From Saccharopolyspora gregorii (GTDB lineage Bacteria; Actinomycetota; Actinomycetes; Mycobacteriales; Pseudonocardiaceae), in NCBI RefSeq assembly GCF_024734405.1, contig NZ_CP059556.1:2914001-2978000 (forward strand): a stretch of DNA of 64,000 nt, read 5' to 3'. Shown here one piece after another: positions 8,484 to 19,537 of the stretch. The translations under genes were made by a program, and so were the position numbers. The notes beneath the pieces were generated by a model that was not told the DNA's origin, made no database searches, and worked only from the letters and a program-made list of their open reading frames with translations. How positions within the stretch are numbered: position 1 is the stretch's first letter; every line of letters starts with the position of its first letter.

Positions 8484-10396
8484 GTGAGTACGAACGGGCA
8501 CCAGCCTCCGCAGCGACCGGAGGCCGGTCCGGCCTCGAACGGCTCGGGGGAACCGCCGCGCAAGCTCAACCGCGTGGTGATCCGCTTCGCGGGCGACTCC
8601 GGCGACGGCATGCAGCTCACCGGCGACCGCTTCACCTCGGAAGCGGCGGCCTTCGGCAACGACCTGGCGACGCTGCCGAACTTCCCGGCCGAGATCCGGG
8701 CTCCCGCGGGCACGCTGCCCGGGGTCTCCAGCTTCCAGCTGCACTTCGCCGACTACGACATCCTCACCCCCGGCGACCGGCCCGACGTGCTGGTCGCGAT
8801 GAACCCGGCGGCGCTGAAGTCGAACCTCGGCGACCTGCCGCCCGGCGGCACCCTCATCGTCAACACCGACGAGTTCACCAAGCGGAACCTCACCAAGGTC
8901 GGCTACGCGCAGAACCCGCTCGAATCGGGCGAGCTCGAACCGTACGTGGTCCACCTGGTGCCGATGGCGGAGCTGACCCGCGGCGCGGCCGAACCGGCCG
9001 GGGTGGGGCGCAAGGACGCCGAACGCGCCAAGAACATGTTCGCGCTCGGCCTGCTCTCCTGGATGTACCACCGGCCCACCGAGGGCACCGAGCGGTTCCT
9101 GCGGGAGAAGTTCGCGAAGAAGCCCGACATCGCCGAGGCGAACGTGCTCGCGTTCCGCGCCGGCTGGAACTACGGCGAGACGACCGAGGCGTTCGCGGTC
9201 ACCTACGAGGTGGCGCCCGCGACGCTGCCGAAGGGCACCTACCGGCAGATCACCGGGAACGCGGCGCTCGCCTACGGGCTGGTCGCGGCCGGGCAGCGCA
9301 GCGGGCTGCCGGTGTTCCTCGGCACCTACCCGATCACCCCGGCCTCGGACGTGCTGCACGAGCTGGCCAAGCACAAGAACTTCGGCATCACCACCTTCCA
9401 GGCCGAGGACGAGATCGCCGGGGTCGGTGCCGCCCTCGGCGCCTCCTTCGGCGGTTCGCTGGGAGTGACGACGACCTCCGGGCCGGGCCTGGCGCTGAAA
9501 TCGGAGACCATTGGGCTCGCGGTCACCCTGGAACTGCCGCTGCTCGTCTGCGACATCCAGCGCGGCGGCCCCTCCACCGGGCTGCCCACCAAGACCGAGC
9601 AGGCCGACCTGCTGCAGGCGTTGCACGGCCGCAACGGCGAATCGCCGGTGCCGGTGCTGGCCCCGCGCTCCCCGGCGGACTGCTTCGAGGTGGCGCTGGA
9701 AGCCGCCCGGATCGCGCTGGTCTACCGCACCCCGGTGCTGCTGCTGTCCGACGGCGCGGTCGCCAACGGCTCCGAACCGTGGCTGATCCCGGACATCACC
9801 GCGCTGCCGGACCTGCGGGTGCGGTTCGCGACCGGACCGAACGCGCCGGACGGCTCCGGCGAGTTCTGGCCGTACGTGCGCGACCCGGAGACCCTGGCCC
9901 GCGAGTGGGCGGTGCCGGGCACCCCGGGCACCGAGCACCGCATCGGTGGGCTGGAGAAGGCCGACGGCTCCGGCGCGATCTCCTACGACCCGGACAACCA
10001 CGACCGGATGGTGCGGCTGCGCCAGGCGAAGGTCGACGGCGTCGAGGTGCCGGAGCTGGCGGTGGACGACCCGTCCGGCGAGGCCAGGGTGCTGGTGCTC
10101 GGCTGGGGCTCCTCGTACGGGCCGATCGGCGCCGCCTGCCGCCGCGTCCGCGGACTGGGCATGCCGATCGCGCAGGCGCACCTGCGCTACCTGAACCCGA
10201 TGCCGGCGAACCTCGGCGAGGTGCTGCACCGCTACGACCGGGTGATCGTGCCGGAGATGAACCTCGGCCAGCTCGCGATGCTGCTGCGCGCCCGCTTCCT
10301 GGTGGACGTGCACAGCCACACCAAGGTCGCGGGCCTGCCGTTCCAGGCGGAAGAACTCCAGAACGTGCTCACCGATGTGCTGCGAGGGGTGTCTGC

Positions 10397-10400
<4 letters not shown>
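8484..10400 (+). CDS. korA: 2-oxoacid:ferredoxin oxidoreductase, alpha (fused gamma-alpha) subunit
   Basis: A 638-residue subunit that, with KorB, oxidatively decarboxylates a 2-oxoacid (2-oxoglutarate in the mycobacterial KorAB) to the acyl-CoA and reduces ferredoxin. The N-terminal gamma domain (about residues 25-205) begins RFAGDSGDGMQLTGD; the alpha domain follows with TYPITPASDVLHEL near residue 280 and the TSGPGLALKSE segment near 335. Start GTG 8484 was chosen because the protein aligns from there and upstream sequence is non-coding. It overlaps korB by 4 bp (GTGA), so the two subunits are translationally coupled. In actinobacteria this complex supports the TCA cycle; the exact substrate here is inferred from family. 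Confidence 0.93.
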
Positions 10401-11461
<1,061 letters not shown>

Positions 11462-11491
11462 CCGCCCGCCGCGGCTTCGGGCCGGACGAGT

Positions 11492-12262
11492 TCACCGGGG
11501 TCGCTTGCGGGCGACCAGGGCGTCGATCAAGCGGGGCAGGTGTTCCCCGGACAGCCACAGGCTCAGCAGCAGCACCGTCCACGACGCCCCCAGCGCCCAG
11601 CCCGCCAGCACGTCGGTCGGCGAGTGCACCCCCAGCACCACCCGGCTGAACCCGGTGATCACGACCGCGAGGACCGCTCCGGCGAACACCGCGCCGCGCG
11701 CCCAGCGGGAGCGCAGCAGCCGCAGCCCGAACGCGCCCAACATCAGGTACAAAGCCGCCGCGTGCGCCGAATGCCCGGACGGGAAGCCGAAACCGTCCTC
11801 GACGACGAGCGCGTCCACCACCTGCGGCCGCGGCCGCGCGATCATGATCTTGAACAGGTACACGGCCAGGCCCGTCCCGGCCGAGGACGCCGCCAGCAGC
11901 ACCAGCGGCCCCCACCGCTTCCGGGTGACGCCGATCAGCACCCCGATCGCCAGGCTCACCGGCAGCACCACCAGCACGTCCCCGAGCCAGGTCAGCACCG
12001 ACAGCGCCCCGACCAGCAGCCCGGACCGCAGCCCCAGCGACACCCGCAGCAGGTGCTCGTCCACCCGAAGCACCGGCCCGCCCTGGTAGACCTGCTCGGC
12101 GAGCCCGGCGAAGCACCACACGCCGAACGCGCTCAGCAGCAGCCCCACCGGGATCGGCAGCCACGGGTAGGCGGCGATCAGGTCGCGCACCCCCGCGTGC
12201 CGCGCCGGGGGCTCGTCCCGCTCGTCCTGGTCCTCGGTGTCGGGGCGGGAGGCCGCGGCCAC
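11492..12262 (-). CDS. PAP2-family membrane phosphatase
   Basis: A 256-residue protein with about six membrane segments and the three-part lipid phosphatase signature: K...ARPRPQ near residue 150, FPSGHSAHAAA near 178, and SRVVLGVHSPTDV near 220, supplying the catalytic histidines. Such enzymes remove phosphate from lipid phosphates, including undecaprenyl pyrophosphate and phosphatidic acid, at the outer membrane face. The GTG at 12262 has GAGGAG upstream. It lies next to a glycan cluster, so a role in lipid-carrier recycling is plausible but unproven. Confidence 0.85.
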   Translation of the reverse strand: MAAASRPDTEDQDERDEPPARHAGVRDLIAAYPWLPIPVGLLLSAFGVWCFAGLAEQVYQGGPVLRVDEHLLRVSLGLRSGLLVGALSVLTWLGDVLVVLPVSLAIGVLIGVTRKRWGPLVLLAASSAGTGLAVYLFKIMIARPRPQVVDALVVEDGFGFPSGHSAHAAALYLMLGAFGLRLLRSRWARGAVFAGAVLAVVITGFSRVVLGVHSPTDVLAGWALGASWTVLLLSLWLSGEHLPRLIDALVARKRPR

Positions 12263-12352
12263 TGCTCAACTCCTCGCGTGCTGGTCGGTCCGGTGCGCGA
12301 CCGGCTGGGGGATTCGCCCGATCCTACCGATCAGCGCGCGGCGGACCGGCGA

Positions 12353-13087
12353 TCAGGCACCGCCGGTGGTGCGCCGGACGACGCGGGCGGCGACCTCGCG
12401 CAGCTTCACGTTGTGCCGCTGGCTCTGCTCCCGCAGCAGGTCGAACGCCTCGTCCGCGGTGCAGCCGCGCTGCGCCATCAGGATCCCCTTGGCCTGGTCG
12501 ATCTCGGCGCGCGAGGTCAGCGCCTGGTGCAGCTGGTCGCTCAGCTGCTGCTTGTCGGCGTGCTTGAGCAGGCACCACAGCCCGGTGGCGGCCAGGTCGG
12601 CGATGAGCCTGCCCAGCAGGAAGTCCTCGTCGTAGGAGTGCGGCGCCTTCGCGTAGTAGCTGACCACGCCGAGCGGCCGGTCCCCGACGAACATCGGCGC
12701 CGCGCAGCAGGACCCGACGCCCTGCTCGGCGGCCGCCGCCGCGAACTCCGGCCAGCGCGGCTCGTCGGCGGTGTCGGCGACCACGACCGCGGACCGGGAG
12801 GCCAGGGCTTCCGGCACCGGACCGGTCCCGGCCGCGTACTGCGACTGCTCCAGCGCGTTGTGCTCGGCGAGGTGCGGCACCAGCGACACCGGGTGCCCGT
12901 CGCGCAGCACCGTGACCCCGCACGAACCGGTCGGTTCGTGCGCGCGCACCGCCAGCATCGCGGTCTCCCACACGACCTCGTCGACCGCGTCGGTGGAGAG
13001 CACGATCGACGGCAGTTCGCTCAGCGAACCCACCAGCGCGGGCACCCCGCTCGTGACGGGTTCGTTCTCGGCTTCCCGCTGCGCCAC
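12353..13087 (-). CDS. GAF-ANTAR RNA-binding antiterminator-type regulator
   Basis: 244 residues: a GAF-like sensor domain (about 20-165, with GSCGVTVLRDGHPVSL and CCAAPMFVGDRPLGVVSYYA) followed by an ANTAR domain (about 180-240: SRAEIDQAKGILMAQRG ... LREQSQRHNVKLREVA). ANTAR domains bind paired RNA hairpins and suppress termination. The GTG at 13087 was chosen because GGGAG precedes it; a GTG at 13171 would add 28 residues but lacks a ribosome site. The gene is divergent from the polysaccharide deacetylase. Its RNA targets are unknown; hairpin-rich leaders elsewhere in the window are candidates only. Confidence 0.8.
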   Translation of the reverse strand: MAQREAENEPVTSGVPALVGSLSELPSIVLSTDAVDEVVWETAMLAVRAHEPTGSCGVTVLRDGHPVSLVPHLAEHNALEQSQYAAGTGPVPEALASRSAVVVADTADEPRWPEFAAAAAEQGVGSCCAAPMFVGDRPLGVVSYYAKAPHSYDEDFLLGRLIADLAATGLWCLLKHADKQQLSDQLHQALTSRAEIDQAKGILMAQRGCTADEAFDLLREQSQRHNVKLREVAARVVRRTTGGA

Positions 13088-13245
13088 GGCATCGCTCCCG
13101 CTGCTCGGCACCACCTGGACCCGGACCAGTATCCCCGAGACGTCTCGTGCATCCGCGGTACCGGAACTCACCCGCGCGACCGGTCCGCGCCCGCCCGCGC
13201 CGTGCGACGGTCCGCCGAGGACCGCGACGAGGAAGGCGGCCGGCG

Positions 13246-14004
13246 ATGACCCGGACAGAGCGCACAGCCACCCGGCAGCGGGTACCGCACTCGTTCCCGT
13301 ACGTGCTGATGTACCACTCGGTGTCCGAGTACACCGACGACCCGTACCTGGTGACCGTGGACCCGGCGCGCTTCGAGCGGCAGCTGCGCTGGCTGCGGGC
13401 CCGCGGCTGCACCGGGGTGTCCATGCGGGAGCTGCTGGCGGCGCGGCGGGCCGGGCGGGCCCGCGGGCTGGTGGGCCTGACCTTCGACGACGGCTACACC
13501 GACTTCGCCGAGGTGGTGCACCCGCTGCTGCGGCGCTTCGGCTGGACGGCGACGGTGTTCGTGATCTCCGGGATGCTCGGCGGGCACAACCGGTGGGACC
13601 CGGCGGGCCCGCGGAAACCGCTGATGACCGAGGAGCAGGTCGCGGAGGTCGCCGCCGCCGGGATGGAGATCGGTTCGCACAGCGTGCAGCACCGCAGGCT
13701 CACCGAGCTCGAACCGGCGGAGCTCGCCGCGGAGGTCGGCAAGAGCCGCCCGGTGCTGCAGGCCATCTCCGGGCAACCGGTGGACGGCTTCTGCTACCCG
13801 TACGGCGCGGTGGACGCGGCCGTCGTCGCCGCCGTCCGCGAAGCGGGCTACGGGTACGGCTGCGCCATCTGGCGCTCCGCGTCGTCCGGGACGCACGCGC
13901 TGCCCCGGACCTACGTCGGCGACCGGGACGGGACGCTGCGGCTCGACGCGAAGCGCGTCCGGCACGTGCTCGCCGCCGACTCGGGAATCCTGCGGTTTCG
14001 GTAG
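13246..14004 (+). CDS. polysaccharide deacetylase (CE4/NodB family)
   Basis: 252 residues with the NodB signature: a first motif LTFDDGYTD near residue 82 (catalytic base and metal aspartate), SHSVQHRRL near 145 (metal histidines) and CYPYGAVD near 182. These enzymes remove N-acetyl groups from GlcNAc-containing polymers. There is no signal peptide, so it is cytosolic or exported by another route. The ATG at 13246 has GAGGAAGG upstream. It opens the surface-glycan cluster but is separated from the next gene by 192 bp, so it may be its own transcript. Confidence 0.88.
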   Translation: MTRTERTATRQRVPHSFPYVLMYHSVSEYTDDPYLVTVDPARFERQLRWLRARGCTGVSMRELLAARRAGRARGLVGLTFDDGYTDFAEVVHPLLRRFGWTATVFVISGMLGGHNRWDPAGPRKPLMTEEQVAEVAAAGMEIGSHSVQHRRLTELEPAELAAEVGKSRPVLQAISGQPVDGFCYPYGAVDAAVVAAVREAGYGYGCAIWRSASSGTHALPRTYVGDRDGTLRLDAKRVRHVLAADSGILRFR

Positions 14005-14196
14005 GGGCGCTACCGCCGTTGGGGGAGCGGTCCGGACCCGCTGAGCTGGGAGTCTGAAGCCCGCAGCGAACCGACCGGCGCGGCGGATCGAGGTGGGGGC
14101 CGAGACCGCCGCGCCGGACGCGGCGACACCGGGCACCGGCGGGCGGAGCACGCCCCGGGCCCGGCAGGGGGGACACGCGCAACCGGGGGAGGAAAC

Positions 14197-15591
14197 GTGA
14201 CCCAGCATCACCTCGCGCTGGCGGTCAACGGGCGGGAACGCCAGCTGTCCGATCGGCTGGTGGCCTACCAGGACCGGTCGGAGGAGGACGCGGTCCGCCG
14301 CGTCGCCGGGCTCGACGTCCCGCTGCCGGGCACCCGGCAGGAAGCGGTGGTGATCCTCGGCCTCGGCTACGTCGGGCTGCCCACCGCCTGCGGGCTCGCC
14401 GCCCGCCGCTCCCGCGTCGTCGGCGTCGACATCAGCGAGCAGCGGCTGCGGGACATCGCCGACGGGGACGTGGACCTGCCGGAGGGGGAGCGGGCCGTGC
14501 TGCACGAGGCGCTCGGCGACGGGACGCTGCGGCTCGCCGAGGACCCGTCCGCGCTGGCCGAGGCCGACACCGTCGTGGTGTGCGTGCCGACCCCGGTGGA
14601 CGACGAGCGGAGCCCGGACCTGGCGGCGCTGCGGTCCGCCTGCGCGACCGCGGTGGCGCACGCCCGCTTGGGGCAGACGATCATCCTCACCTCCACGACG
14701 TTCGTCGGCACCACGCGGGAACTGCTGGTGGAACCGCTGCGGCGGCGCGGGCTGGCCGTCGGCAGCCAGGTGCACGTGGCGTTCAGCCCGGAGCGCATCG
14801 ACCCCGGCAACCACGACCACTCGCAGCGGCACACCCCGCGCATCGTCGGCGGCGTCACCCCCGAGTGCTCGGCGCGGGCGGCGCGGGTCATCGGCGACCT
14901 CACCGACTCGGTGTACCTGGTGAGCTCCCCGGAGGCGGCGGAGCTGACCAAGCTGTACGAGAACATCTTCCGCGCCGTGAACCTGGCGCTGGCCAACGAG
15001 ATGGCCGACATCTGCAGCGCGCTGGAGCTGGACCCGATCGAGGTGACGATCGCGGCGGGCACCAAGCCGTACGGCTTCCTCGGCAGCTTCCCCGGGCCGG
15101 GCGTCGGCGGGCACTGCATCCCCTGCGACCCGCACTACCTGCTGTGGCAGCTGCGGGAGCGGGGCGTGGCCGCGCCGATGATCGACCAGGCGATGCGGTC
15201 CATCGACCTGCGCCCGGACCAGGTGGTGCGCCGCGCCGAGCAGCTGCTGGCCGCCGCGGGCACCCCGGCGGCCGGGGCTCGGGTGCTGATCGCGGGCGTG
15301 AGCTACAAGGCGGGCGTGCGGGACCTGCGGGAGTCCCCGGCGCTGCCGATCATCGCCGGGCTCACCCGGCTCGGCGCGGACGTGCGCTACCACGACCCGC
15401 TCATCGGGGAGGTCGTGCTGCCCGACGGGTCCACGCTGACCGGGGAACCGGAACCGCGCGGCGCGGACTGGGACCTCGTCGTCGTGCACACCGTGCACCC
15501 CGGGCTGGACTACTCGTGGGCGGGGGACTGCCCGCAGGTCCTCGACGCGACCTACCAGTTCGACCTGGCCCCGCACCGGCAGGTCGTGTGA
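14197..15591 (+). CDS. UDP-N-acetyl-D-mannosamine dehydrogenase-like nucleotide-sugar dehydrogenase
   Basis: 464 residues in the UDP-Glc/ManNAc dehydrogenase family: NAD-binding ILGLGYVGLPTA near residue 53, central domain with AELTKLYENIFRAVN near 247, and the catalytic cysteine motif GGHCIPCDPHYLLW near 305. Two successive four-electron steps oxidise the sugar C6 alcohol to a carboxylate, giving a uronic acid. An unusual 45-residue N-terminal extension precedes the Rossmann fold. GTG at 14197 follows GGGGGAGGAAAC. It starts a run of genes that overlap or nearly touch through 26432. The carboxylate it makes may be the substrate of the ATP-grasp ligase next door (inference). Confidence 0.88.
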   Translation: MTQHHLALAVNGRERQLSDRLVAYQDRSEEDAVRRVAGLDVPLPGTRQEAVVILGLGYVGLPTACGLAARRSRVVGVDISEQRLRDIADGDVDLPEGERAVLHEALGDGTLRLAEDPSALAEADTVVVCVPTPVDDERSPDLAALRSACATAVAHARLGQTIILTSTTFVGTTRELLVEPLRRRGLAVGSQVHVAFSPERIDPGNHDHSQRHTPRIVGGVTPECSARAARVIGDLTDSVYLVSSPEAAELTKLYENIFRAVNLALANEMADICSALELDPIEVTIAAGTKPYGFLGSFPGPGVGGHCIPCDPHYLLWQLRERGVAAPMIDQAMRSIDLRPDQVVRRAEQLLAAAGTPAAGARVLIAGVSYKAGVRDLRESPALPIIAGLTRLGADVRYHDPLIGEVVLPDGSTLTGEPEPRGADWDLVVVHTVHPGLDYSWAGDCPQVLDATYQFDLAPHRQVV

Positions 15592-15594
15592 GGG

Positions 15595-16950
15595 ATGCGC
15601 ACCCCGGAACCGGCCGGCCTCGACACCGCCACGCCCGCGGTGGTGTTCAAGCTGGACCCGAACGTGCTGCACCACGGCGGGCTCGGGCTGATCCGCAGCC
15701 TGGGCCGCGCCGGGGTGCCGGTGTACGCGGTGCACGAGGACCCGATGGCGCCGGCCGCGCACTCCCGCTACCTGCGCGGCCGCTGGTGGTGGCGGCCGGA
15801 GCTCGCCGACCCGGAGCGGATCAACCTGGGGCTGGCGGCGCTGGCGGAGAAGCTCGGCAGGCCCGCGGTGCTGTTCCCCACCGACGACGCCGCCGCGATC
15901 CACCTGGCCGAGCACGGCGCGGCGCTGCGGCACTGGTTCCGGTTCCCGGACCCGCCGCCGGAGCTGCCGCGGGAGGTCGCGGGCAAGTTCACCCTGCAGG
16001 ACGTGTGCCGGGACCTGGGGATCCCGACGCCGCGCGCCGAACTCGTGCGCACCAGGGCGGAGGCCGCCGAGTTCGCCGCCGAGACCGGCTACCCGCTGGT
16101 GGCGAAGCTCGCCACGCCGTGGACCTCCGGCGGCCGGGCGAAGGTCCGCAGCACCTCCATCCTGCGCACGCCGCGGGACCTGCGGGAGCTCGGCGACGCG
16201 TGGGACGAGCAGGAGACCGAGCAGCAGCGGGCGGGACTGCTGATGCTGCAGGAGTACGTGCCCGGCGGCAGCGGCAACGACTGGTTCTTCCACGCCTACC
16301 GCGGGTCCGGCGGCTGCCGGCCTGCGTTCACCGGCGTGAAGCTGCGCTCCTACCCGGCGCACGCGGGCCTGACCACGCTGGGCCGCTGCCTGTCCAACAC
16401 GGTGCTGCGCGCGCAGGCGACGGAATTGTTGCGGCGCCTGGACTTCCGCGGCATCGCCGACCTGGACTTCCGGTTCGACCGGCGGGACGGCAGCTACCGG
16501 CTGCTGGACTTCAACCCCCGGCTGGGCGCGCAGTTCCGGTTGTTCCGGGACTCCGCGGGCATCGACGTGGTGCTGGCGGCCTACCTGGACCTGACCGGGC
16601 AGCCGGTGCCGGAGGGCCTGCCGCCGGTGGGCCGCCGGTTCCTGGTGGAGAACTACGACCCGCTCGGCGCGGTCGGCTACTGGCGCCGCGGCGACCTGGG
16701 GCTGCGGCAGTGGGTCCGGTCGGTGTGGCGGGCGGACGAGCTCGCGTGGTTCGCCCGCGACGACCTGGCGCCGTTCGCGCTGATGTGCGGGTGGATGGGC
16801 CGCCGCGCCCTCACCCGCAGGTTCGCGCCCCGCACCGGCGTGCAGGTGGTGGAGCCGCCGCGGTACCGCGAACGGATCGAGCGGGACGCGGGGGCGGCAA
16901 TCCGGCAGCGGCGACGGTCGCCGTATGCGGTCGAGGAGGGACACAGATGA
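15595..16950 (+). CDS. ATP-grasp ligase in the surface-glycan operon
   Basis: 451 residues with an ATP-grasp core: an N-terminal pre-ATP domain (about 1-115, FKLDPNVLHHGGLG), nucleotide-binding strands VAKLATPWTSGG near 162 and LMLQEYVPGGSGND near 215, and the metal-binding end LLDFNPRLGAQFR near 303. Such proteins form amide bonds by activating a carboxylate with ATP. It sits directly after a uronic-acid-forming dehydrogenase and overlaps the flavoprotein gene by 4 bp (ATGA), which suggests amide modification of a uronic acid or attachment of an amino acid. The substrate pair is unknown. Confidence 0.8.
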   Translation: MRTPEPAGLDTATPAVVFKLDPNVLHHGGLGLIRSLGRAGVPVYAVHEDPMAPAAHSRYLRGRWWWRPELADPERINLGLAALAEKLGRPAVLFPTDDAAAIHLAEHGAALRHWFRFPDPPPELPREVAGKFTLQDVCRDLGIPTPRAELVRTRAEAAEFAAETGYPLVAKLATPWTSGGRAKVRSTSILRTPRDLRELGDAWDEQETEQQRAGLLMLQEYVPGGSGNDWFFHAYRGSGGCRPAFTGVKLRSYPAHAGLTTLGRCLSNTVLRAQATELLRRLDFRGIADLDFRFDRRDGSYRLLDFNPRLGAQFRLFRDSAGIDVVLAAYLDLTGQPVPEGLPPVGRRFLVENYDPLGAVGYWRRGDLGLRQWVRSVWRADELAWFARDDLAPFALMCGWMGRRALTRRFAPRTGVQVVEPPRYRERIERDAGAAIRQRRRSPYAVEEGHR

Positions 16951-18176
16951 ACGACACCGTCGACGTCGCCATCGTGGGCGCCGGTCCGTACGGGCTGTCG
17001 CTGGCCGCGCACCTGCGGTCGGCCGGGGTCAGCTACCGGCAGTTCGGCATCCCGATGGACCTGTGGCGCAGCAGGATGCCGCGGGGCATGTTCTTGAAAT
17101 CGCAGGGGTTCGCCTCGAACCTGTCCGACCCGGACCGGTCGCACACGTTGCGGAACTTCTGCCAGGAGACCGGGCACGGCTACGCCGACTACGGCGTGCC
17201 GGTATCGCTGGAGAACTTCATCTCCTACGCCGACTGGTTCCGCGAGCAGCGCGGCCTGGAGGTGGAGGAGGTGCTGGTGACCGACGTGGACCGGCAGGCG
17301 GGCGAGTTCGAGCTGACCCTCGCCGACGGCGGCACCGCGAAGGCCCGCTCGGTGGTGGTCGCCGCGGGGGTGCAGCACTTCCCGCGCACCCCGGAGGTGT
17401 TCTCCGACCTGCCCGCCGAGCTGTGCACGCACAGCTCCGAGCACACCGACCTGTCCGGGTTCGACGGCGCCTCGGTGCTGGTGATCGGCGCGGGCCAGTC
17501 CGCGCTGGAATCGGCGGCGCTGCTGCACGAGCACGGCGCCGACGTGCGGCTGATCGCGCGCGCCCGGAACGTGGTGTGGAACGGGCGGCCGCTGCTGCCG
17601 GACCGGCCGCTGCTGCGCCGGATGCGGGAGCCGGAGGCGGGACTCGGCTCCGGGCTGTCCACCTGGTTCTACTCCGAGCACCCCGACCTGTTCCGGCACC
17701 TGCCGGAGAGCCAGCGGGTGCTGCGGGCGCGCACCGCGCTCGGGCCCGCCGGGGGGTGGTGGCTGCGCAGCCGCGTCGAAGGCGTGCTGCCGGTGCACGT
17801 GGGGCACACCGTGGACTGGGCGAAGACGGTGGGCGACCAGGTGCGGCTGGGAGTGCGCACCTTCGCGGGCGGGGGCCGCGAGTTCACCGCCGACCACGTG
17901 ATCTGCGCGACCGGCTACCCGCCGGACCTGGAGCGGCTCGCGTTCGTGAACTCGAGGCTGCGGTCGCGGCTGCGGACGCTGGACCGCACCCCGCGGGTCG
18001 GGGCGGACTTCGAGTCCTCGGTGCCGGGCCTGTTCTTCATCGGGGCCGCGGTGACCCCGAGCCACGGCCCGGTGATGCGCTTCGTCTACGGCGCCGACCA
18101 CGCGGTGCGGCGCGTCGGTGCCCGGCTGGCCTCGACCTCCGGCGCTCGGCGGGTCCGGGCCGGGGTGGCCGGATGA
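16947..18176 (+). CDS. FAD/NAD(P)-binding oxidoreductase (flavin monooxygenase-like)
   Basis: 409 residues with two dinucleotide-binding motifs: VAIVGAGPYGLSLAAH near residue 7 (FAD) and VLVIGAGQSALESAAL near 175 (NAD(P)H), and a late ATGYPPDLE motif typical of flavin monooxygenases and lysine-hydroxylase-like proteins. It may oxidise an amino or sugar group of the glycan precursor. It lies between the ATP-grasp ligase and the phosphoglycosyl transferase with ATGA overlaps on both sides. No membrane segment. The reaction cannot be told from sequence alone. Confidence 0.78.
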   Translation: MNDTVDVAIVGAGPYGLSLAAHLRSAGVSYRQFGIPMDLWRSRMPRGMFLKSQGFASNLSDPDRSHTLRNFCQETGHGYADYGVPVSLENFISYADWFREQRGLEVEEVLVTDVDRQAGEFELTLADGGTAKARSVVVAAGVQHFPRTPEVFSDLPAELCTHSSEHTDLSGFDGASVLVIGAGQSALESAALLHEHGADVRLIARARNVVWNGRPLLPDRPLLRRMREPEAGLGSGLSTWFYSEHPDLFRHLPESQRVLRARTALGPAGGWWLRSRVEGVLPVHVGHTVDWAKTVGDQVRLGVRTFAGGGREFTADHVICATGYPPDLERLAFVNSRLRSRLRTLDRTPRVGADFESSVPGLFFIGAAVTPSHGPVMRFVYGADHAVRRVGARLASTSGARRVRAGVAG

Positions 18177-19537
18177 GCATCGCCGACCTGCGGTCCGGCC
18201 CCGGCCCCGTGCCGTGCCGGTGGCGCGCCCCGGTGCGGTCCGGGGCGCGCGGGGTGCCGCGGCTGCTGCCGCTGGTGCTGTGGCCGCTGGTCGACGTGGT
18301 CGCGCTGACCGCGGTGGTGCTCGTGCTGGGCGTGCCGGTGCTGCCCGCGGCGCTGTACGTGGTGGCGGTGCTGCTGGCGGTGGGCGTGGACGGCGGGCAC
18401 CGGGCGCGGATCTGCCTGCGCGTCGGCGACCAGGTGCCGCGGCTGGTGCTGGACGCCGCGGTGCCCGCCGCGCTGCTGCTGCCGTGGACCGGCGCCGGGT
18501 GGCTGGTGCCCGCGGGGGCGGGCGGGCTGGTGCTGGCGCGCCTCGCCGGGGTCGCCGGGCTGCGGGCCGCGCACCGGCGCGGGCGGCTGGTGGAGGTGGT
18601 GCTGGTCGTGGGTGCCGGGGCCACCGGGGTGCGGATCTCCCGCGCGCTGCTGGAGCACCCGGAGTTCGGGCTGCGGCCGTTGCTGCTCGCCGACGAGCCG
18701 GTGCCGGCGGCGGTGCCGGTGCCGGGCCGGCCGCGGCAGCTGGCCGAGCTGGTGGCGCGGTACCGCGCCACCCGGGTGGTCCTGTGCGCCGCGGACACCG
18801 AAGCGGACCTGGTGGGCATCGTCCGGGCCGCCCGCCCGCTGCCCGCCGCGGTGCACCTGGTGCCCGCGCTGCCGGAGCTGGGGGTGGCGGTGCCGCAGCG
18901 GTTGCTCGACGAGGTCTGGGGGATCCCGCTGGTGCCGCTGCGCCGCTGGAACCACACCGCGGCCGCGGCTCTGATCAAGCGCGCGTTCGACGTGGTGCTG
19001 GCCGGGGCGCTGCTGGTGGTGCTGGCACCGCTGCTGCTGGTGCTGGCCGCCGTGGTCCGCCTCGGGGGCGGCGGTGCGGCGCTGTTCCGCCAGCGCCGCG
19101 TCACCGGTCCCGGCCGGTCGGCGACCGTGGTGAAGCTGCGCACCGTGCCGCGCGGCACCGCGCAGGGCTGGGCGGTGCGCCCGGCCGACACGACTCCGCT
19201 GGGCAGCTGGCTGCGCGGCACCCACTTCGACGAGCTGCCGCAGCTGGGCAACGTGCTGCGCGGCGAGATGTCGGTGGTGGGGCCGCGCCCGGAACGGCCC
19301 TGCTACGCCGAGCGCTTCGCCCGCGAGGTCCCGCGCTACCGGGACCGGCACCGGGTGCGCGGCGGCATGACGGGCTGGGCCCAGGTGCACGGCCTGCACG
19401 GGGACACCTCGATCCCCGAGCGGGCCGAGTTCGACAACCGCTACATCGAGAACTGGACGCCGTGGCTGGACGTGGTGGTCGTGGCCAGGACGGTCGGCAT
19501 CGTGCTGGCCACCGCGATGGGGGGAGACCAGGAATGA
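18173..19537 (+). CDS. polyprenyl-phosphate phosphoglycosyl transferase (WbaP/EpsL-like sugar transferase)
   Basis: 454 residues: four hydrophobic segments in the first 150 residues, a Rossmann-like middle domain (LVVGAGATGVRISRALLE), a fifth hydrophobic helix near 275 and the bacterial sugar transferase domain (about 265-450) with FRQRRVTGPG, HFDELPQLGNVLRGEMS and VGPRPERP. This family moves a sugar-1-phosphate from its nucleotide to undecaprenyl phosphate, starting repeat-unit assembly at the membrane. Key catalytic DE pair is within HFDELPQ. Overlaps both neighbours by ATGA. It marks the operon as making a lipid-linked glycan. Confidence 0.9.
   Translation: MSIADLRSGPGPVPCRWRAPVRSGARGVPRLLPLVLWPLVDVVALTAVVLVLGVPVLPAALYVVAVLLAVGVDGGHRARICLRVGDQVPRLVLDAAVPAALLLPWTGAGWLVPAGAGGLVLARLAGVAGLRAAHRRGRLVEVVLVVGAGATGVRISRALLEHPEFGLRPLLLADEPVPAAVPVPGRPRQLAELVARYRATRVVLCAADTEADLVGIVRAARPLPAAVHLVPALPELGVAVPQRLLDEVWGIPLVPLRRWNHTAAAALIKRAFDVVLAGALLVVLAPLLLVLAAVVRLGGGGAALFRQRRVTGPGRSATVVKLRTVPRGTAQGWAVRPADTTPLGSWLRGTHFDELPQLGNVLRGEMSVVGPRPERPCYAERFAREVPRYRDRHRVRGGMTGWAQVHGLHGDTSIPERAEFDNRYIENWTPWLDVVVVARTVGIVLATAMGGDQE

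Noticed and set aside
13168-16944. 1258-residue ORF on the minus strand
   Set aside because: Shadow of the deacetylase, sugar dehydrogenase and ATP-grasp genes, all of which have clear family motifs on the plus strand.
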